From NCBI GenBank assembly GCA_947167725.1, contig CAMVJF010000005.1, positions 1 to 25,362 on the forward strand: DNA of 25,362 nt, given 5' to 3'. The stretch is from an uncultured Clostridia bacterium. Its GTDB lineage: Bacteria; Bacillota; Clostridia; Oscillospirales; Oscillospiraceae. The notes beneath the pieces were generated by a model. The model was not told the origin of the DNA. It saw only the letters and a list, made by a program, of their open reading frames with translations, and did not search any database. This document shows, piece after piece, positions 7,041 to 14,879 of this stretch. The position numbers were made by a program, and so were the translations under genes. Numbering within the stretch: the stretch's first letter is position 1; each line of letters opens with the position of its first letter.

Positions 7041-7081
7041 CGCCTGACACCCTGCAGCGGTGTCGGGCGTTTTTGCTTTTT
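7041..7081 (+). terminator. intrinsic terminator T2, look-alike of T1
   Basis: CGCCTGACACC (7041-7051) pairs with GGTGTCGGGCG (7059-7069) around a 7-base loop, followed by TTTTTGCTTTTT. It shares the GCCTGACA/TGTCGGGC arms and the G-U position with T1, suggesting duplication. The late operon starts only 16 bases downstream. Confidence 0.88.
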
Positions 7082-7096
7082 CGGGGAGGTGACGGG

Positions 7097-7396
7097 GTGG
7101 ATTACAAGGGCGAGCGCTGGCAGCTCCTTCGGGCGCGGGTGCTGCGGCGCGACGGTTATCGCTGCCGGGATTCGGCGCGATATTCTCCAGTGCCGGTTCC
7201 GGCCACCACGGTCCACCACGTGTGGCCTGTGGAGGAGTTTCCTGGCTGGGCGTGGTGCAGCTGGAATCTGATCTCGCTCTCGCAGGAGGCGCACAACGCG
7301 ATGCACGACCGCAAGACCGGCAAGCTCACCGAGCGCGGGCTCGCCTGGCAGCGGAGGGTATCCCCCCCTCCTGATGCGCCGAATCCCTTCCGGTGA
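7097..7396 (+). CDS. HNH endonuclease, packaging-associated
   Basis: 99 residues from GTG 7097, with GGGGAGGTGAC upstream; longer in-frame starts would read through terminator T2. The motif ATTVHHVWPVEEFPGWAWCSWNLISLSQEAHNAMHD carries the paired His, central Asn and final His of the HNH fold. In HK97-like phages an HNH protein encoded just before the terminase cooperates with it in cos cleavage and DNA packaging. The usual zinc-binding CxxC pairs are not evident: only the Cys in RDGYRCRDSARY is present. The GTG start and ribosome binding site make it the first gene of the late operon. Confidence 0.85.
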   Translation: MDYKGERWQLLRARVLRRDGYRCRDSARYSPVPVPATTVHHVWPVEEFPGWAWCSWNLISLSQEAHNAMHDRKTGKLTERGLAWQRRVSPPPDAPNPFR

Positions 7397-7592
7397 AGCA
7401 CCGGGGCCTGCCTACTTATCCGACGGCGGGAAAACCGCCGGAGGGGGTAAACGGGGAAAGCCGGGCGGCAGCCGGCACGGGAACGAAAGCAGGCACGCAC
7501 CCGGCGCGCGGGCAAGACTGGATCTCGCCCGGACGCGGGATGCGCCCGCAAACGACGCGGCCGCGCGAACGGCAGCCGGAAGGAGGTGGACG
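7397..7592 (+). other. gap between HNH and terminase, candidate cos/packaging region
   Basis: 196 bases without a convincing gene. It holds a hairpin (CGGCGG-GAAAA-CCGCCG, 7424-7440) and a 10-base direct repeat CGGCAGCCGG at 7466-7475 and 7570-7579. A 72-codon frame starting at GTG 7393 overlaps the HNH stop (GTGA), but it has no ribosome binding site and encodes a low-complexity G/P/R-rich product, so I do not call it. In cos phages the cohesive-end site commonly lies near the terminase gene, making this the best candidate in the window; no cleavage site can be read directly. Confidence 0.35.
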
Positions 7593-9728
7593 ATGGGCAA
7601 AGAGCAGATGATCCGGGACAGCATGATCTCGGTGGGAACCTACAATGCGATTTTCGAACCGACGATCAAGCAGCTGGCCAAGGCCGAACGCGAGCTCTCC
7701 CGGGCCGAGAAAGCCTGGCGGGCAGCCGGCGGCAAAATGGTGGCCGAGCTGGTGAACAAGACCGGCGGGAAGTACACCGCCAAAGACCCAAACTGGGCCG
7801 TGGTGGAGCAGATGCGGAAGGACGTCACCGCTCTGCGGAATCAGCTGGGTCTGACGCCCACCGGCCTCAACAAGGTGCGCAACGCTCTGGACACCGGCGC
7901 CGCCGGGAAGAGCCGCATCGAGGAGCTGCTGGACGCGGCTCACGATTACGCCCTGGATCACGCCTCGGACATCCAGGCGGAGGTGGACGGCTTTGTAGAG
8001 AGCGTGCTCTCCGGCGAGTCCGGGCTCTGCCAGGAGATCGTCCAGGCGTGCCGGCGCTACGTGTCCGATTTGGACACCGGGAAGTGGGATTTTCGGCCGG
8101 AGCCGGCCTGTGAGATCATCGCTATCATCGAGACCACCGTCTGCCACCAGCAGGGCGAAGCCATCGATGCCACGCCCCTGCGCGGGAAACCGTTCATTCT
8201 CCTGCCTTACCACAAGTTCATTATCTGGAATCTGATGGGCTTTTATCTTCCGGGCAGCCGGGAGCGGCGCTTCCAGGAGTGTTTGGACTTCGTCCCCCGA
8301 AAAAACATCAAGACCACCTTTGCCGCGGCGCTGGCCTGGGCGCTGGCCCTTTACGAGCGGGCCTCCGGATCGAAGGTCTACGAGGTGGGCGGCGCCCTCA
8401 AGCAGGCGCTGGAGGGCTTCGATTTTCTGAAGTACAACCTCCGCCGGAACCGGATCACCGTGGACGACGATCCGGCCTGCGGGCTGCGGATCATCGACAA
8501 CAACATGGAGCGCTCGATCTCCGGCGACATCGGCGACGGCTTTGTCTCCATCAACGCCCTGGCGGCCAACCCGGACAAGCAGGACTCCTTTAACGCCAAC
8601 ATCATCATCGCGGATGAGGCGCACACCTATAAGGGCCCGAAACAGTACCAGATCCTCCGCGACGCTACCAAGGCCTACACCAACAAGCTGATCATCGTCA
8701 TCAGCTCCGGCGGCGACAATGCCCAGGGCTTTTTGGCCAAGCGTGTGGAGCTGCTGTCCAAGATCCTGGACGGCACCGTCAAGGATGCCTGGGCCGACCG
8801 GATCTTTATCTTTATCGCCCGGGCGCCCAGGACGCCCAGCGGCGAGGTGGATATCACCGATCCCGCCGTGCTCCGGGCGGCAAGCCCCGGCTGGGGACAC
8901 TCCATCCGGCCTCAGAGCATGATCGACGACGCCGCCCAGGCGGCGGCCGATCCGCAGCTCAGGCCCGAGTTTTTGAACAAGAGTCTGAACGTCTTCACCG
9001 CCGCCCTGCGGGCGTGGTTTGACATCGAGGAGTTCCGGGCCAGCGATCGAAAGTATAACTGGTCGCTTGCCGAGCTGGCCAAGCTTCCGATCAAGTGGTA
9101 CGGCGGCGTGGACCTGTCCAAGCTCCACGACCTGACGGCGGCCTGCATCTTCGGCCACTATAACGGCGTGGACATCATCATCCCGCACGCCTGGTTCCCG
9201 CGGCCGGCTGCCATGGTCAAGGCGCAGCAGGATCAGATCCCGCTCTTCGGCTGGCTGGATGAAGGCTGGCTGGACATGACCAACGACAATATCACCAATC
9301 ACATCGACGTGGTGCGATGGTATGAGAAAAAGCGCAGCGCCGGCCATAAGTTCCGGATCATCGGCCACGACCGGAAATTCTGCCGCGAATACTACGTGGC
9401 CATGAAAAAGGCCCGGTTCCCGGTGCGGGATCAGCCCCAGCTCTTTTACCGGAAATCCGAGGGCTTCCGTTATCTCGAGGCCAGCGCCAAGCGGGGCACG
9501 CTCTATTACTGCCACGCGGAACCCTTCGAGTATTGCGTGCAGAACGTGGCGGCGGTGGAAAAGACCGACGACGCCATCCAGTACCAAAAAATCGCGCCGG
9601 AGCTGCGCATCGACATCTTTGACGCGGCCGTCTTTGCGGCCTGTGCCTATTTGGAAGACATGACAAGCAAAAGCGCCGCCGGATCTGCGTGGTTCGGCGG
9701 ACCGGACCGAGAGGAGGAGATCACATGA
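7593..9728 (+). CDS. terL: fused small (P27-like) and large terminase subunit
   Basis: 711 residues from ATG 7593 with AAGGAGGTGG upstream. Residues 1-100 resemble P27-family small terminases (TYNAIFEPTIKQLAKAERE... NPNW-like ...LRNQLGLTPTGLNKV), normally a separate protein. The large subunit follows: an ATPase with a deviant Walker A PRKNIKTT (235-242, Ile where most relatives have Gly), Walker B IIIADEAH (337-344), and coupling motif LIIVISSGG (about 366-374). The RNaseH-like nuclease has acidic residues in YGGVDLSK (D507), GHDRKF (D593) and IDIFDAA (D674/D677). The protein pumps DNA into proheads and cuts concatemers. No start codon with a ribosome binding site was found at the domain junction. 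A palindrome copy encodes residues 157-162, just after the TerS-like part. Confidence 0.88.
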   Translation: MGKEQMIRDSMISVGTYNAIFEPTIKQLAKAERELSRAEKAWRAAGGKMVAELVNKTGGKYTAKDPNWAVVEQMRKDVTALRNQLGLTPTGLNKVRNALDTGAAGKSRIEELLDAAHDYALDHASDIQAEVDGFVESVLSGESGLCQEIVQACRRYVSDLDTGKWDFRPEPACEIIAIIETTVCHQQGEAIDATPLRGKPFILLPYHKFIIWNLMGFYLPGSRERRFQECLDFVPRKNIKTTFAAALAWALALYERASGSKVYEVGGALKQALEGFDFLKYNLRRNRITVDDDPACGLRIIDNNMERSISGDIGDGFVSINALAANPDKQDSFNANIIIADEAHTYKGPKQYQILRDATKAYTNKLIIVISSGGDNAQGFLAKRVELLSKILDGTVKDAWADRIFIFIARAPRTPSGEVDITDPAVLRAASPGWGHSIRPQSMIDDAAQAAADPQLRPEFLNKSLNVFTAALRAWFDIEEFRASDRKYNWSLAELAKLPIKWYGGVDLSKLHDLTAACIFGHYNGVDIIIPHAWFPRPAAMVKAQQDQIPLFGWLDEGWLDMTNDNITNHIDVVRWYEKKRSAGHKFRIIGHDRKFCREYYVAMKKARFPVRDQPQLFYRKSEGFRYLEASAKRGTLYYCHAEPFEYCVQNVAAVEKTDDAIQYQKIAPELRIDIFDAAVFAACAYLEDMTSKSAAGSAWFGGPDREEEIT
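8061..8078 (+). repeat. dispersed palindrome copy 2 (candidate parS), within terminase
   Basis: Exact GTGTCCGATTTGGACACC. It encodes V157-S-D-L-D-T162 at the linker between the TerS-like and TerL domains. Confidence 0.8.
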
Positions 9729-10906
9729 GCAAAGCGCGCGGCTGGCGACCGCCATGGAAGCGACGGGATAACGCCCTCCTTGCCGCTTATCTCAGCGGGC
9801 CCGAGAGCCTGGCGGCCGCCGGCTACGTGAGACTGATGGACTGTCCCGCCATCCAGAGCGCCGTGGGCGGGCTGGCCGACATCATCAGCAATGCCACCAT
9901 CCAGCTGATGCGCAACACCGAGGCCGGCGACGTCCGGATCAAGGACGGGCTGGCCCGGTTTATTGACATCGGCCCCTGGCGGCACGGGAGCCGGAAGGGG
10001 CTGGTGCAATGGATCGTGGTGACCATGCTCACCGACAGCCACGGCAGCGCCTTTGTACTGCCCCACAGCGAGGCCGGCTATCTCACCGAGCTGGAGCCCA
10101 TGCCCGGCGCCTATGCCGTGACCCACGACCGGGGACAGACCTATGAGGTCCTGTGGCGTGGCCGGGCTTATCCGTCGGACAGCGTGCTGCACTTTGTCTA
10201 TCGCCCGGACCCGGCAGAGCCGTGGAACGGGATGGGGCTGACGGCGTCGCTGCAGGAGGTCAGCCGCAACCTGCGGCAGGCATCCAAAACCCGCCGGGGA
10301 TTTTTGGCCGACAAATGGAAACCGCCGCTGATCGTGCGGGTCAACGCCGACGCCGGCGAGCTGGCCGACGAAAGCGGCCGGAAGAAGATCCGCGACGCCT
10401 ATCTGGCCGACAGTGAGAGCGGCGCGCCGTGGATCCTCCCGGCTGATCTGATGGACGTAAGCCAGGTCAAGCCGCTGTCGCTCAATGATCTGGCGATCGC
10501 CGACAACGTGGCCATCGACAGCAAGGCCGTGGCCAGCATCGTGGGCGTGACGCCTTACATGGTGGGCGCCGGCAACTACAACGCCGCCGAGCACAATAAC
10601 ATGATCCGCACCACCGCAACCTCTATCTCCAACATTATCGCCCAGGAGCTGACCCGCAAGCTGCTCTGGTCGGATGATCTCTACTTCAAATTTTCCACCC
10701 GCCGGCTCTACTCTTACAGCATGCAGGAGCTGAGCACGGTGGGCTCTACGCTTTTTGTTCGGGGCATCATGACCGGCAACGAGGTCCGCGACTGGGTGGA
10801 GCTGAGCCCCAAGGACGGCCTGGATGAGCTGGTGGTGCTGGAGAATTATATCCCGCTGGATCGCATCGGCGATCAGAAAAAGCTCAATGAAGGGGGTGAG
10901 AATTGA
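9725..10906 (+). CDS. HK97-family portal protein
   Basis: 393 residues from ATG 9725, which overlaps the terminase stop (ATGA) and has GAGGAGGAG upstream. Recognisable blocks include the N-terminal CPAIQSAVGGLADIISNATIQLM, the central YEVLWRGRAYPSDSVLHFVYRP with WNGMGLTASLQEV, and the C-terminal VASIVGVTPYMVGAGNYNAAE then FSTRRLYSYSMQELSTVGSTLF. All are typical of phage_portal (HK97 type). It forms the dodecameric ring at one capsid vertex, through which the terminase packages DNA and onto which the tail connector docks. Its position between terminase and protease is canonical. Confidence 0.93.
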   Translation: MSKARGWRPPWKRRDNALLAAYLSGPESLAAAGYVRLMDCPAIQSAVGGLADIISNATIQLMRNTEAGDVRIKDGLARFIDIGPWRHGSRKGLVQWIVVTMLTDSHGSAFVLPHSEAGYLTELEPMPGAYAVTHDRGQTYEVLWRGRAYPSDSVLHFVYRPDPAEPWNGMGLTASLQEVSRNLRQASKTRRGFLADKWKPPLIVRVNADAGELADESGRKKIRDAYLADSESGAPWILPADLMDVSQVKPLSLNDLAIADNVAIDSKAVASIVGVTPYMVGAGNYNAAEHNNMIRTTATSISNIIAQELTRKLLWSDDLYFKFSTRRLYSYSMQELSTVGSTLFVRGIMTGNEVRDWVELSPKDGLDELVVLENYIPLDRIGDQKKLNEGGEN

Positions 10907-11493
10907 TGGAAGAACGCAATGCCGCCGTGCGGCAGATCCGCAGTCTGCCACAGCGTTACACGCTGCGGGAGGATGACAAAAATGCCTACATCGAGGGCTA
11001 TTTTTCGGTTTTTAACACGCCTTATGTGCTGTGGGAGGGCGCGGAAGAAATCATCCTGCCCGGCGCCTTTGACAGCTGCATGGGCCAGGACACCCGGGCG
11101 TTGGTGAATCACGACACCACCCTCGTCCTGGGCCGGACGAAAAACGGGACGCTGGAGCTCAAGCAGGACGATCACGGCCTGTGGGGCCGGATCACGATCA
11201 ATAAGGCCGACACCGACGCCGTGAATCTATACGCCCGGGTGGACCGGGGCGACGTGGATCAGTGCAGCTTTGGCTTTAGCATCGAGAGCGAGCGCTATGT
11301 GGATCTGGGCGGCGGAAAATGCCGCTGGGAAATCGAAAAGATCGGGCAGCTCTTTGAGGTGAGCGTCTGCACCTTCCCGGCCTATGAGGCAACGTCCGTG
11401 TCGGCCCGGGAAGCCGACCTGAAAGAGATCAACCGCCGGAAGCTGGAAAGCCGCCGGGCGGAAATCATGAAAAAGCTGAAAGGAGAGATTTGA
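10906..11493 (+). CDS. HK97-family prohead protease
   Basis: 195 residues from ATG 10906 (TGATG overlap with portal; GGGGGTGAG upstream). The N-terminus YTLREDDKNAYIEGYFSVFNTPY, the centre IILPGAFDSC...ALVNHDTTLVLGRTKNGTLEL, and DQCSFGFSIESERY match the U35/HK97 prohead protease fold. The catalytic His is probably in LVNHD and the Ser in FGFSIES. It cleaves the delta domain from the capsid protein during maturation; the C-terminal basic tail (NRRKLESRRAEIMKKLKGEI) probably targets it into the prohead. Confidence 0.93.
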   Translation: MEERNAAVRQIRSLPQRYTLREDDKNAYIEGYFSVFNTPYVLWEGAEEIILPGAFDSCMGQDTRALVNHDTTLVLGRTKNGTLELKQDDHGLWGRITINKADTDAVNLYARVDRGDVDQCSFGFSIESERYVDLGGGKCRWEIEKIGQLFEVSVCTFPAYEATSVSAREADLKEINRRKLESRRAEIMKKLKGEI

Positions 11494-11496
11494 CCC

Positions 11497-12906
11497 ATGG
11501 CCCTGAAAGTCCTGATGCTGCGTGCCCGGCTCAATGCCCGCAATGCGGACATGGCCGCGCTGCAGCAGACCCGCGAGACCCTCCGGCAGAGATCCGCCGA
11601 GCTGGAGAGCGACATCAACGAGGCAGCCACCGAGGAGGAACTGAACGTCTGTGACCAGGCCGTGTCCGATTTGGACACCCAGCTCACAGAGAACGACGCC
11701 GCCATCGACACGCTGCAGGCGGAGATCGACGACATCACCCGGCAGATCGCCGAGCTGGAAGCCGCCCAGGAGCGCGGCAACGACCCGGCCGGCCCCGCGC
11801 CGGCCGCAGAAGAAGAAAGGAGAAATGATCCCATGCCTTACAATGTCACCGCTGACCGCCGCTGGTTCGGTTTGAGCTACGAGGAGCGTGACCGCATCAT
11901 GCAGCGGGACGACGTCAAGAACTTTGCCGCTCAGCTGCGCTCCATGCGCGGCCAAACCCGCGCCGTCACCAATGCCGATCTGGGCATCCCCCCCGTCCTG
12001 CTGGGCCTGCTGGAAAACAACTTCGAGCGCTACAGCAGGCTGGTGAGCCACATCACCGTCCACACCGTCAAGGGCACCGGCCGTCTGAACATCGCCGGCA
12101 CCGTCCCCGAGGCGTATTGGGTGGAGGCCACTGCAGCCGTGTCCGAGCTGACCCTGTCCTTTACGAATCTGGAGCTGGACGGCGCCAAGGTGTGCGGCTA
12201 TGCCGCCATTCCCAACGCCACCCTGGAGGATGACGACGACCTCCGCCTGATCACCACCGTGATGGAGACGATCTTCAAATCGATGGGCCTGGCCTTTGAC
12301 AAGGCCGTGATCTTCGGCACCGGTACCAATATGCCTGTGGGCTTTGTCACCCGCCTGGCCGCCGCGACTCAGCCCGCCTGGTGGGGCACCAAGCAGGGCA
12401 CCTTTACCGACCTGAGCGCCACCCACGTCCTCAAGCTGAACCTGCTGGCCAAGGTGGGCGCGGAATTCTTCCAGCCCCTGCTGGCCGCCCTGGGCGTGGC
12501 TGATCCTGCCTACTCCGACGGCAAGCCCGTCTGGGTCATGAATCGCAAGACCCACATCGATCTGCTGACCCGCTGCCTGGCCTTCGATATGAACGCGGCG
12601 CTGCTGGCCGGCATGAATAACAGCATGCCCGTCATCGGCGGCGAGATCCTCGAGGAGGAGTGCATGAGCGATTACAATATTGCAGGCGGCTACTCCAGCC
12701 TGATGATCGGCCTGCACCGCACCGGCGCCAAGGTGGCCTACAGCGATCTGCCTATGTTTATCCAGGATCAGACCGTCTTTAAGGGCACCGACCGCTGGGA
12801 CGCCAAGCCCGCCCGCGGCGAGGGCTTTGTGGTGGTGAGCTATAACAACGTCAACCCCGTCACCACCGCCACCTTCGCCGGCGTCACTCCTCCCTCCGGG
12901 ACCTAA
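11497..12906 (+). CDS. major capsid protein, HK97 fold with N-terminal delta (scaffolding) domain
   Basis: 469 residues. Residues 1-95 are a heptad-rich coiled coil (LQQTRETLRQRSAELESDI...AIDTLQAEIDDITRQIAELEAAQ), the delta domain that acts as internal scaffold and is removed by the protease. After an A/P-rich linker (DPAGPAPAAEEERRNDP) the HK97-like capsid domain starts, with an E-loop/P-domain region and GTGTNMPVGFVT, VWVMNRKTHIDLL and a VIGGEILEE strand. An in-frame ATG at 11833 with AAAGGAG upstream lies at the linker and could give a scaffold-less product. Palindrome copy 3 lies in the delta domain. Confidence 0.92.
   Translation: MALKVLMLRARLNARNADMAALQQTRETLRQRSAELESDINEAATEEELNVCDQAVSDLDTQLTENDAAIDTLQAEIDDITRQIAELEAAQERGNDPAGPAPAAEEERRNDPMPYNVTADRRWFGLSYEERDRIMQRDDVKNFAAQLRSMRGQTRAVTNADLGIPPVLLGLLENNFERYSRLVSHITVHTVKGTGRLNIAGTVPEAYWVEATAAVSELTLSFTNLELDGAKVCGYAAIPNATLEDDDDLRLITTVMETIFKSMGLAFDKAVIFGTGTNMPVGFVTRLAAATQPAWWGTKQGTFTDLSATHVLKLNLLAKVGAEFFQPLLAALGVADPAYSDGKPVWVMNRKTHIDLLTRCLAFDMNAALLAGMNNSMPVIGGEILEEECMSDYNIAGGYSSLMIGLHRTGAKVAYSDLPMFIQDQTVFKGTDRWDAKPARGEGFVVVSYNNVNPVTTATFAGVTPPSGT
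11662..11679 (+). repeat. dispersed palindrome copy 3 (candidate parS), within capsid gene
   Basis: Exact GTGTCCGATTTGGACACC. It encodes V56-S-D-L-D-T61 in the delta domain, a region removed from the mature capsid and so tolerant of the site. Confidence 0.8.
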
Positions 12907-12917
12907 GGTGATGCGGC

Positions 12918-13211
12918 ATGGGGATGGACGCAAAGCTGCAGCTGCTCAAGGCTGATCTGGGCCTGATGCGCGTCAGCGCGGAGCAGGCCGCCTATCTGAC
13001 GGCTCTGCTGACGCAGGCGGCCGCCGAGCTAGAGCGCAAGGGCATCGTCCTCACGGACACCATCGAGGACGACATCCTGGTGGAGATGGTCGCCGCCTGG
13101 AAGTACCGGGTGAGAGCGCAGAGCGCCTCCCCGGCCATGCCGGAGACTCTCCGCCGGGCGATCTATGATCGGATCGTCCAGACCGTCGCGGGAGGTGACG
13201 GGGATGGCTGA
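12918..13211 (+). CDS. head-tail connector protein (gp6-like)
   Basis: 97 residues; ATG 12918 is preceded by AAGGTGA at a good distance, with ATG 12924 (MDAKLQLLKADLG) an alternative. It is all-helical, with the layout of phage gp6-like connectors: a first helix (LQLLKADLGLM), a central segment (YLTALLTQAAAELERKGI) and a final WKYRVRAQ...LRRAIYDRIV. Located directly after the capsid gene, it should form the adaptor ring under the portal. Assignment rests on position, size and helical pattern rather than a strong signature. Confidence 0.7.
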   Translation: MGMDAKLQLLKADLGLMRVSAEQAAYLTALLTQAAAELERKGIVLTDTIEDDILVEMVAAWKYRVRAQSASPAMPETLRRAIYDRIVQTVAGGDGDG

Positions 13212-13554
13212 TCTGATCTATGATCGGATCCTCACGGTCTACCGCCTGTCACAGGGCACGTCGCCGGCGCAGCGCAAGCTCACCGGCGGCGTAGAGCACT
13301 ATTATCGGGAGGCGGACGTCTACGCCTCCCGATACTGGCAAGCAAAACAGGCGGGGGAGACCATCAGCATGATGGCCGTGATCCCGCGGCAGGACTGCGA
13401 CGATCGCGTCACGGCCGAGATGTACTGCGTCCCGGAAGACGGGCGGATCTATCGCATCGTCCAGGCGCAGCACACCTACGACGCCAACGGACAGCCCGTC
13501 ACCGTGCTGTCCCTGTCCACACCGGAGGGCAAATATGAGCTACTCAAAGATTGA
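13204..13554 (+). CDS. head-tail joining protein (head closure)
   Basis: 116 residues from ATG 13204 with GGGAGGTGAC upstream; overlaps the connector by eight bases. Beta-rich sequence (ILTVYRLSQGT..., VYASRYWQAKQAGETISMMAVIPRQ, and an RIYRIVQAQHTYD end) fits the small SPP1 gp16/phage head-tail joining family. Together with its neighbours it seals the packaged head and offers the tail docking surface. Assignment is supported by order in the cluster. Confidence 0.7.
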   Translation: MADLIYDRILTVYRLSQGTSPAQRKLTGGVEHYYREADVYASRYWQAKQAGETISMMAVIPRQDCDDRVTAEMYCVPEDGRIYRIVQAQHTYDANGQPVTVLSLSTPEGKYELLKD

Positions 13555-13867
13555 TGCGGCGCTGCGCGCCGTTCTGCCCGACGGCGTTTTTCGCCTGGAG
13601 GCGCCGGAGCGGCCCGACGGAATCCCTCTGACCCGCTATATCGTCTGGACGCCCACCGGCTCCCGCTCGGTGTATGCCGAGGGCTCCACCGCCATCCGGA
13701 TCTACAGCGCCGTGGTGACGGTGGTGTCCCAGACGGACGACGATCCGCTGGTGGAACAGGTGCTGGACGCGCTCCACGGGGCCCACGTGGCCGTGGGCGC
13801 TCCGGCGCAGGAATACGCGGAAAATGAGATCACCTCCTACGTGGACATCCCCTGTGAGGTGATCTGA
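13535..13867 (+). CDS. tail completion / head-tail joining protein
   Basis: 110 residues; overlaps the preceding gene by 20 bases and the next by one. LTRYIVWTPTGSRSVYAEGSTAIRIYSAVVTVVSQTDDDPLVEQVLDALHGA gives an alpha/beta pattern like the tail terminator/completion proteins (DUF3168/gp17-like) that normally sit between head closure and tail tube genes. No catalytic motif. The order relative to the HK97 gp10-like gene is swapped in some phages, so the exact subfamily is uncertain. Confidence 0.6.
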   Translation: MSYSKIDAALRAVLPDGVFRLEAPERPDGIPLTRYIVWTPTGSRSVYAEGSTAIRIYSAVVTVVSQTDDDPLVEQVLDALHGAHVAVGAPAQEYAENEITSYVDIPCEVI

Positions 13868-14304
13868 TGGCGAAATTTGATCCTGACACGACGGGGATCG
13901 AGTCCGCCGTCCGCGCCCTCCGCCGTGCTGACCTTTTTACCGATGAGGCCGAAGCCAAGATGCTCGACGCCGGCGGCCAGGTGCTGGAGCAGGCGATCGC
14001 TGCCGCTGTGCGGCGGTCGCACCATGTCCGCACCGGGCAGCTGGCAGCCTCTATCAAGCGGGACACCAAGGTCCGCAAAGATAAGTACGGCGTGCCCTAC
14101 GTCCGGGTGACAGCGGTCGGCAAAACGCGGAAAGGCGTCCGCCACGCCGTCAAGGGATTTGTGCTCAACTACGGCCGCCGGACCCGCGGCCGGATCCGGG
14201 ACGATCACTTTTGGACCGACGCGGCCGAAAAGGCTGCGCCGGCCGTGGAAAAAGCAATGCAGGACGCGGCCGACCGCATCCTGTCAGAAAACGAAAGGAG
14301 CTAA
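13867..14304 (+). CDS. HK97 gp10-family minor structural protein
   Basis: 145 residues with TGATG overlap. The signature is VLEQAIAAAVRRSHHVRTGQLAASIKRDTKVRKDKYGVPYVRV, followed by KGFVLNYGRRTRGRIRDDHFWTDA and a C-terminal helix. The RTGxLxxSI block and the YGRR block mark the HK97 gp10 family, a head-tail joining or tail-completion component. It is followed three bases later by the tail tube gene. Confidence 0.85.
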   Translation: MAKFDPDTTGIESAVRALRRADLFTDEAEAKMLDAGGQVLEQAIAAAVRRSHHVRTGQLAASIKRDTKVRKDKYGVPYVRVTAVGKTRKGVRHAVKGFVLNYGRRTRGRIRDDHFWTDAAEKAAPAVEKAMQDAADRILSENERS

Positions 14305-14307
14305 AAC

Positions 14308-14877
14308 ATGCCTGCTTTTGATCTTCGGGGCATCAAGGTGGCCGAGTACACGGTCACCAACAACACCCCCGGCTATGGAACCGCGCAGACCGCCGGCGAC
14401 GCGATGAGCGTCAACCTGGAGCTGCGCCACGCAGAGGGCCGGCTCTATGCCGAAAGCTCGCTGGCCGAATATCTGAAAAAAGCCACCGGCGGCAGCATCT
14501 CCATCGGCGTCAAATATCTCCCCAACGCCGTGCAGAAGCTGCTCTTTGGCTACACCGACAAGCCCCGCACCGTGGGCGAGGCCACCGTCAACGGCCTGCT
14601 GATGAATAAAACGGCCGTGGCCAAGTATGCCGGCGTCGCATTTTACGCGCCGGACATGATCGACGGCGTGGAAAAATACACCTGCGTCCACGTCAAGCGC
14701 GCGCGCTTCGGCCCGCCCTCTTACGTCTACCAGACGCTGGGTGAAAGCATCACCTTCCAAACGCCCACCACCTCCGGCGAATTCCTGCCCGACGCGGCGG
14801 GCGATCTGCTGGAAACGGCGATCTGCGACGATGAGACCACCGCCATCGCCTGGTGCGGCGCCGTCTTCGGGGCCTGA
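14308..14877 (+). CDS. major tail tube protein
   Basis: 189 residues, GAAAGGAG upstream. It is beta-rich, with the phage major tail protein layout (LRGIKVAEYTVTNN..., GGSISIGVKYLPNAVQKLLFGY, PPSYVYQTLGESITFQTPTTSGEFLPD and a final ETAICDDETTAIAWCGAVFG). The size and location between gp10 and the tail chaperones are those of the tube subunit of long, non-contractile tails. No sheath gene is present, which supports a siphovirus. Confidence 0.85.
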   Translation: MPAFDLRGIKVAEYTVTNNTPGYGTAQTAGDAMSVNLELRHAEGRLYAESSLAEYLKKATGGSISIGVKYLPNAVQKLLFGYTDKPRTVGEATVNGLLMNKTAVAKYAGVAFYAPDMIDGVEKYTCVHVKRARFGPPSYVYQTLGESITFQTPTTSGEFLPDAAGDLLETAICDDETTAIAWCGAVFGA

Positions 14878-14879
14878 TC

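Noticed and set aside
6986..7096. Upstream extension of the HNH frame
   Set aside because: It would translate through terminators T1/T2; the GTG at 7097 with its ribosome binding site is the better start.
7393..7611. 72-codon plus-strand frame with GTGA overlap of the HNH stop
   Set aside because: No ribosome binding site, low-complexity G/P/R product, and it runs into the well-supported terminase start; kept only as a remark on the gap.
7416..9755. 779-codon minus-strand open frame opposite the terminase
   Set aside because: It is the antisense shadow of a GC-rich gene with strong terminase motifs on the plus strand; its translation has no recognisable domain and no ribosome binding site.
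13732..13748. GTGTCC-CAGAC-GGACGA, another partial palindrome match
   Set aside because: Two arm mismatches and a different centre; within what GC-rich coding sequence yields by chance.
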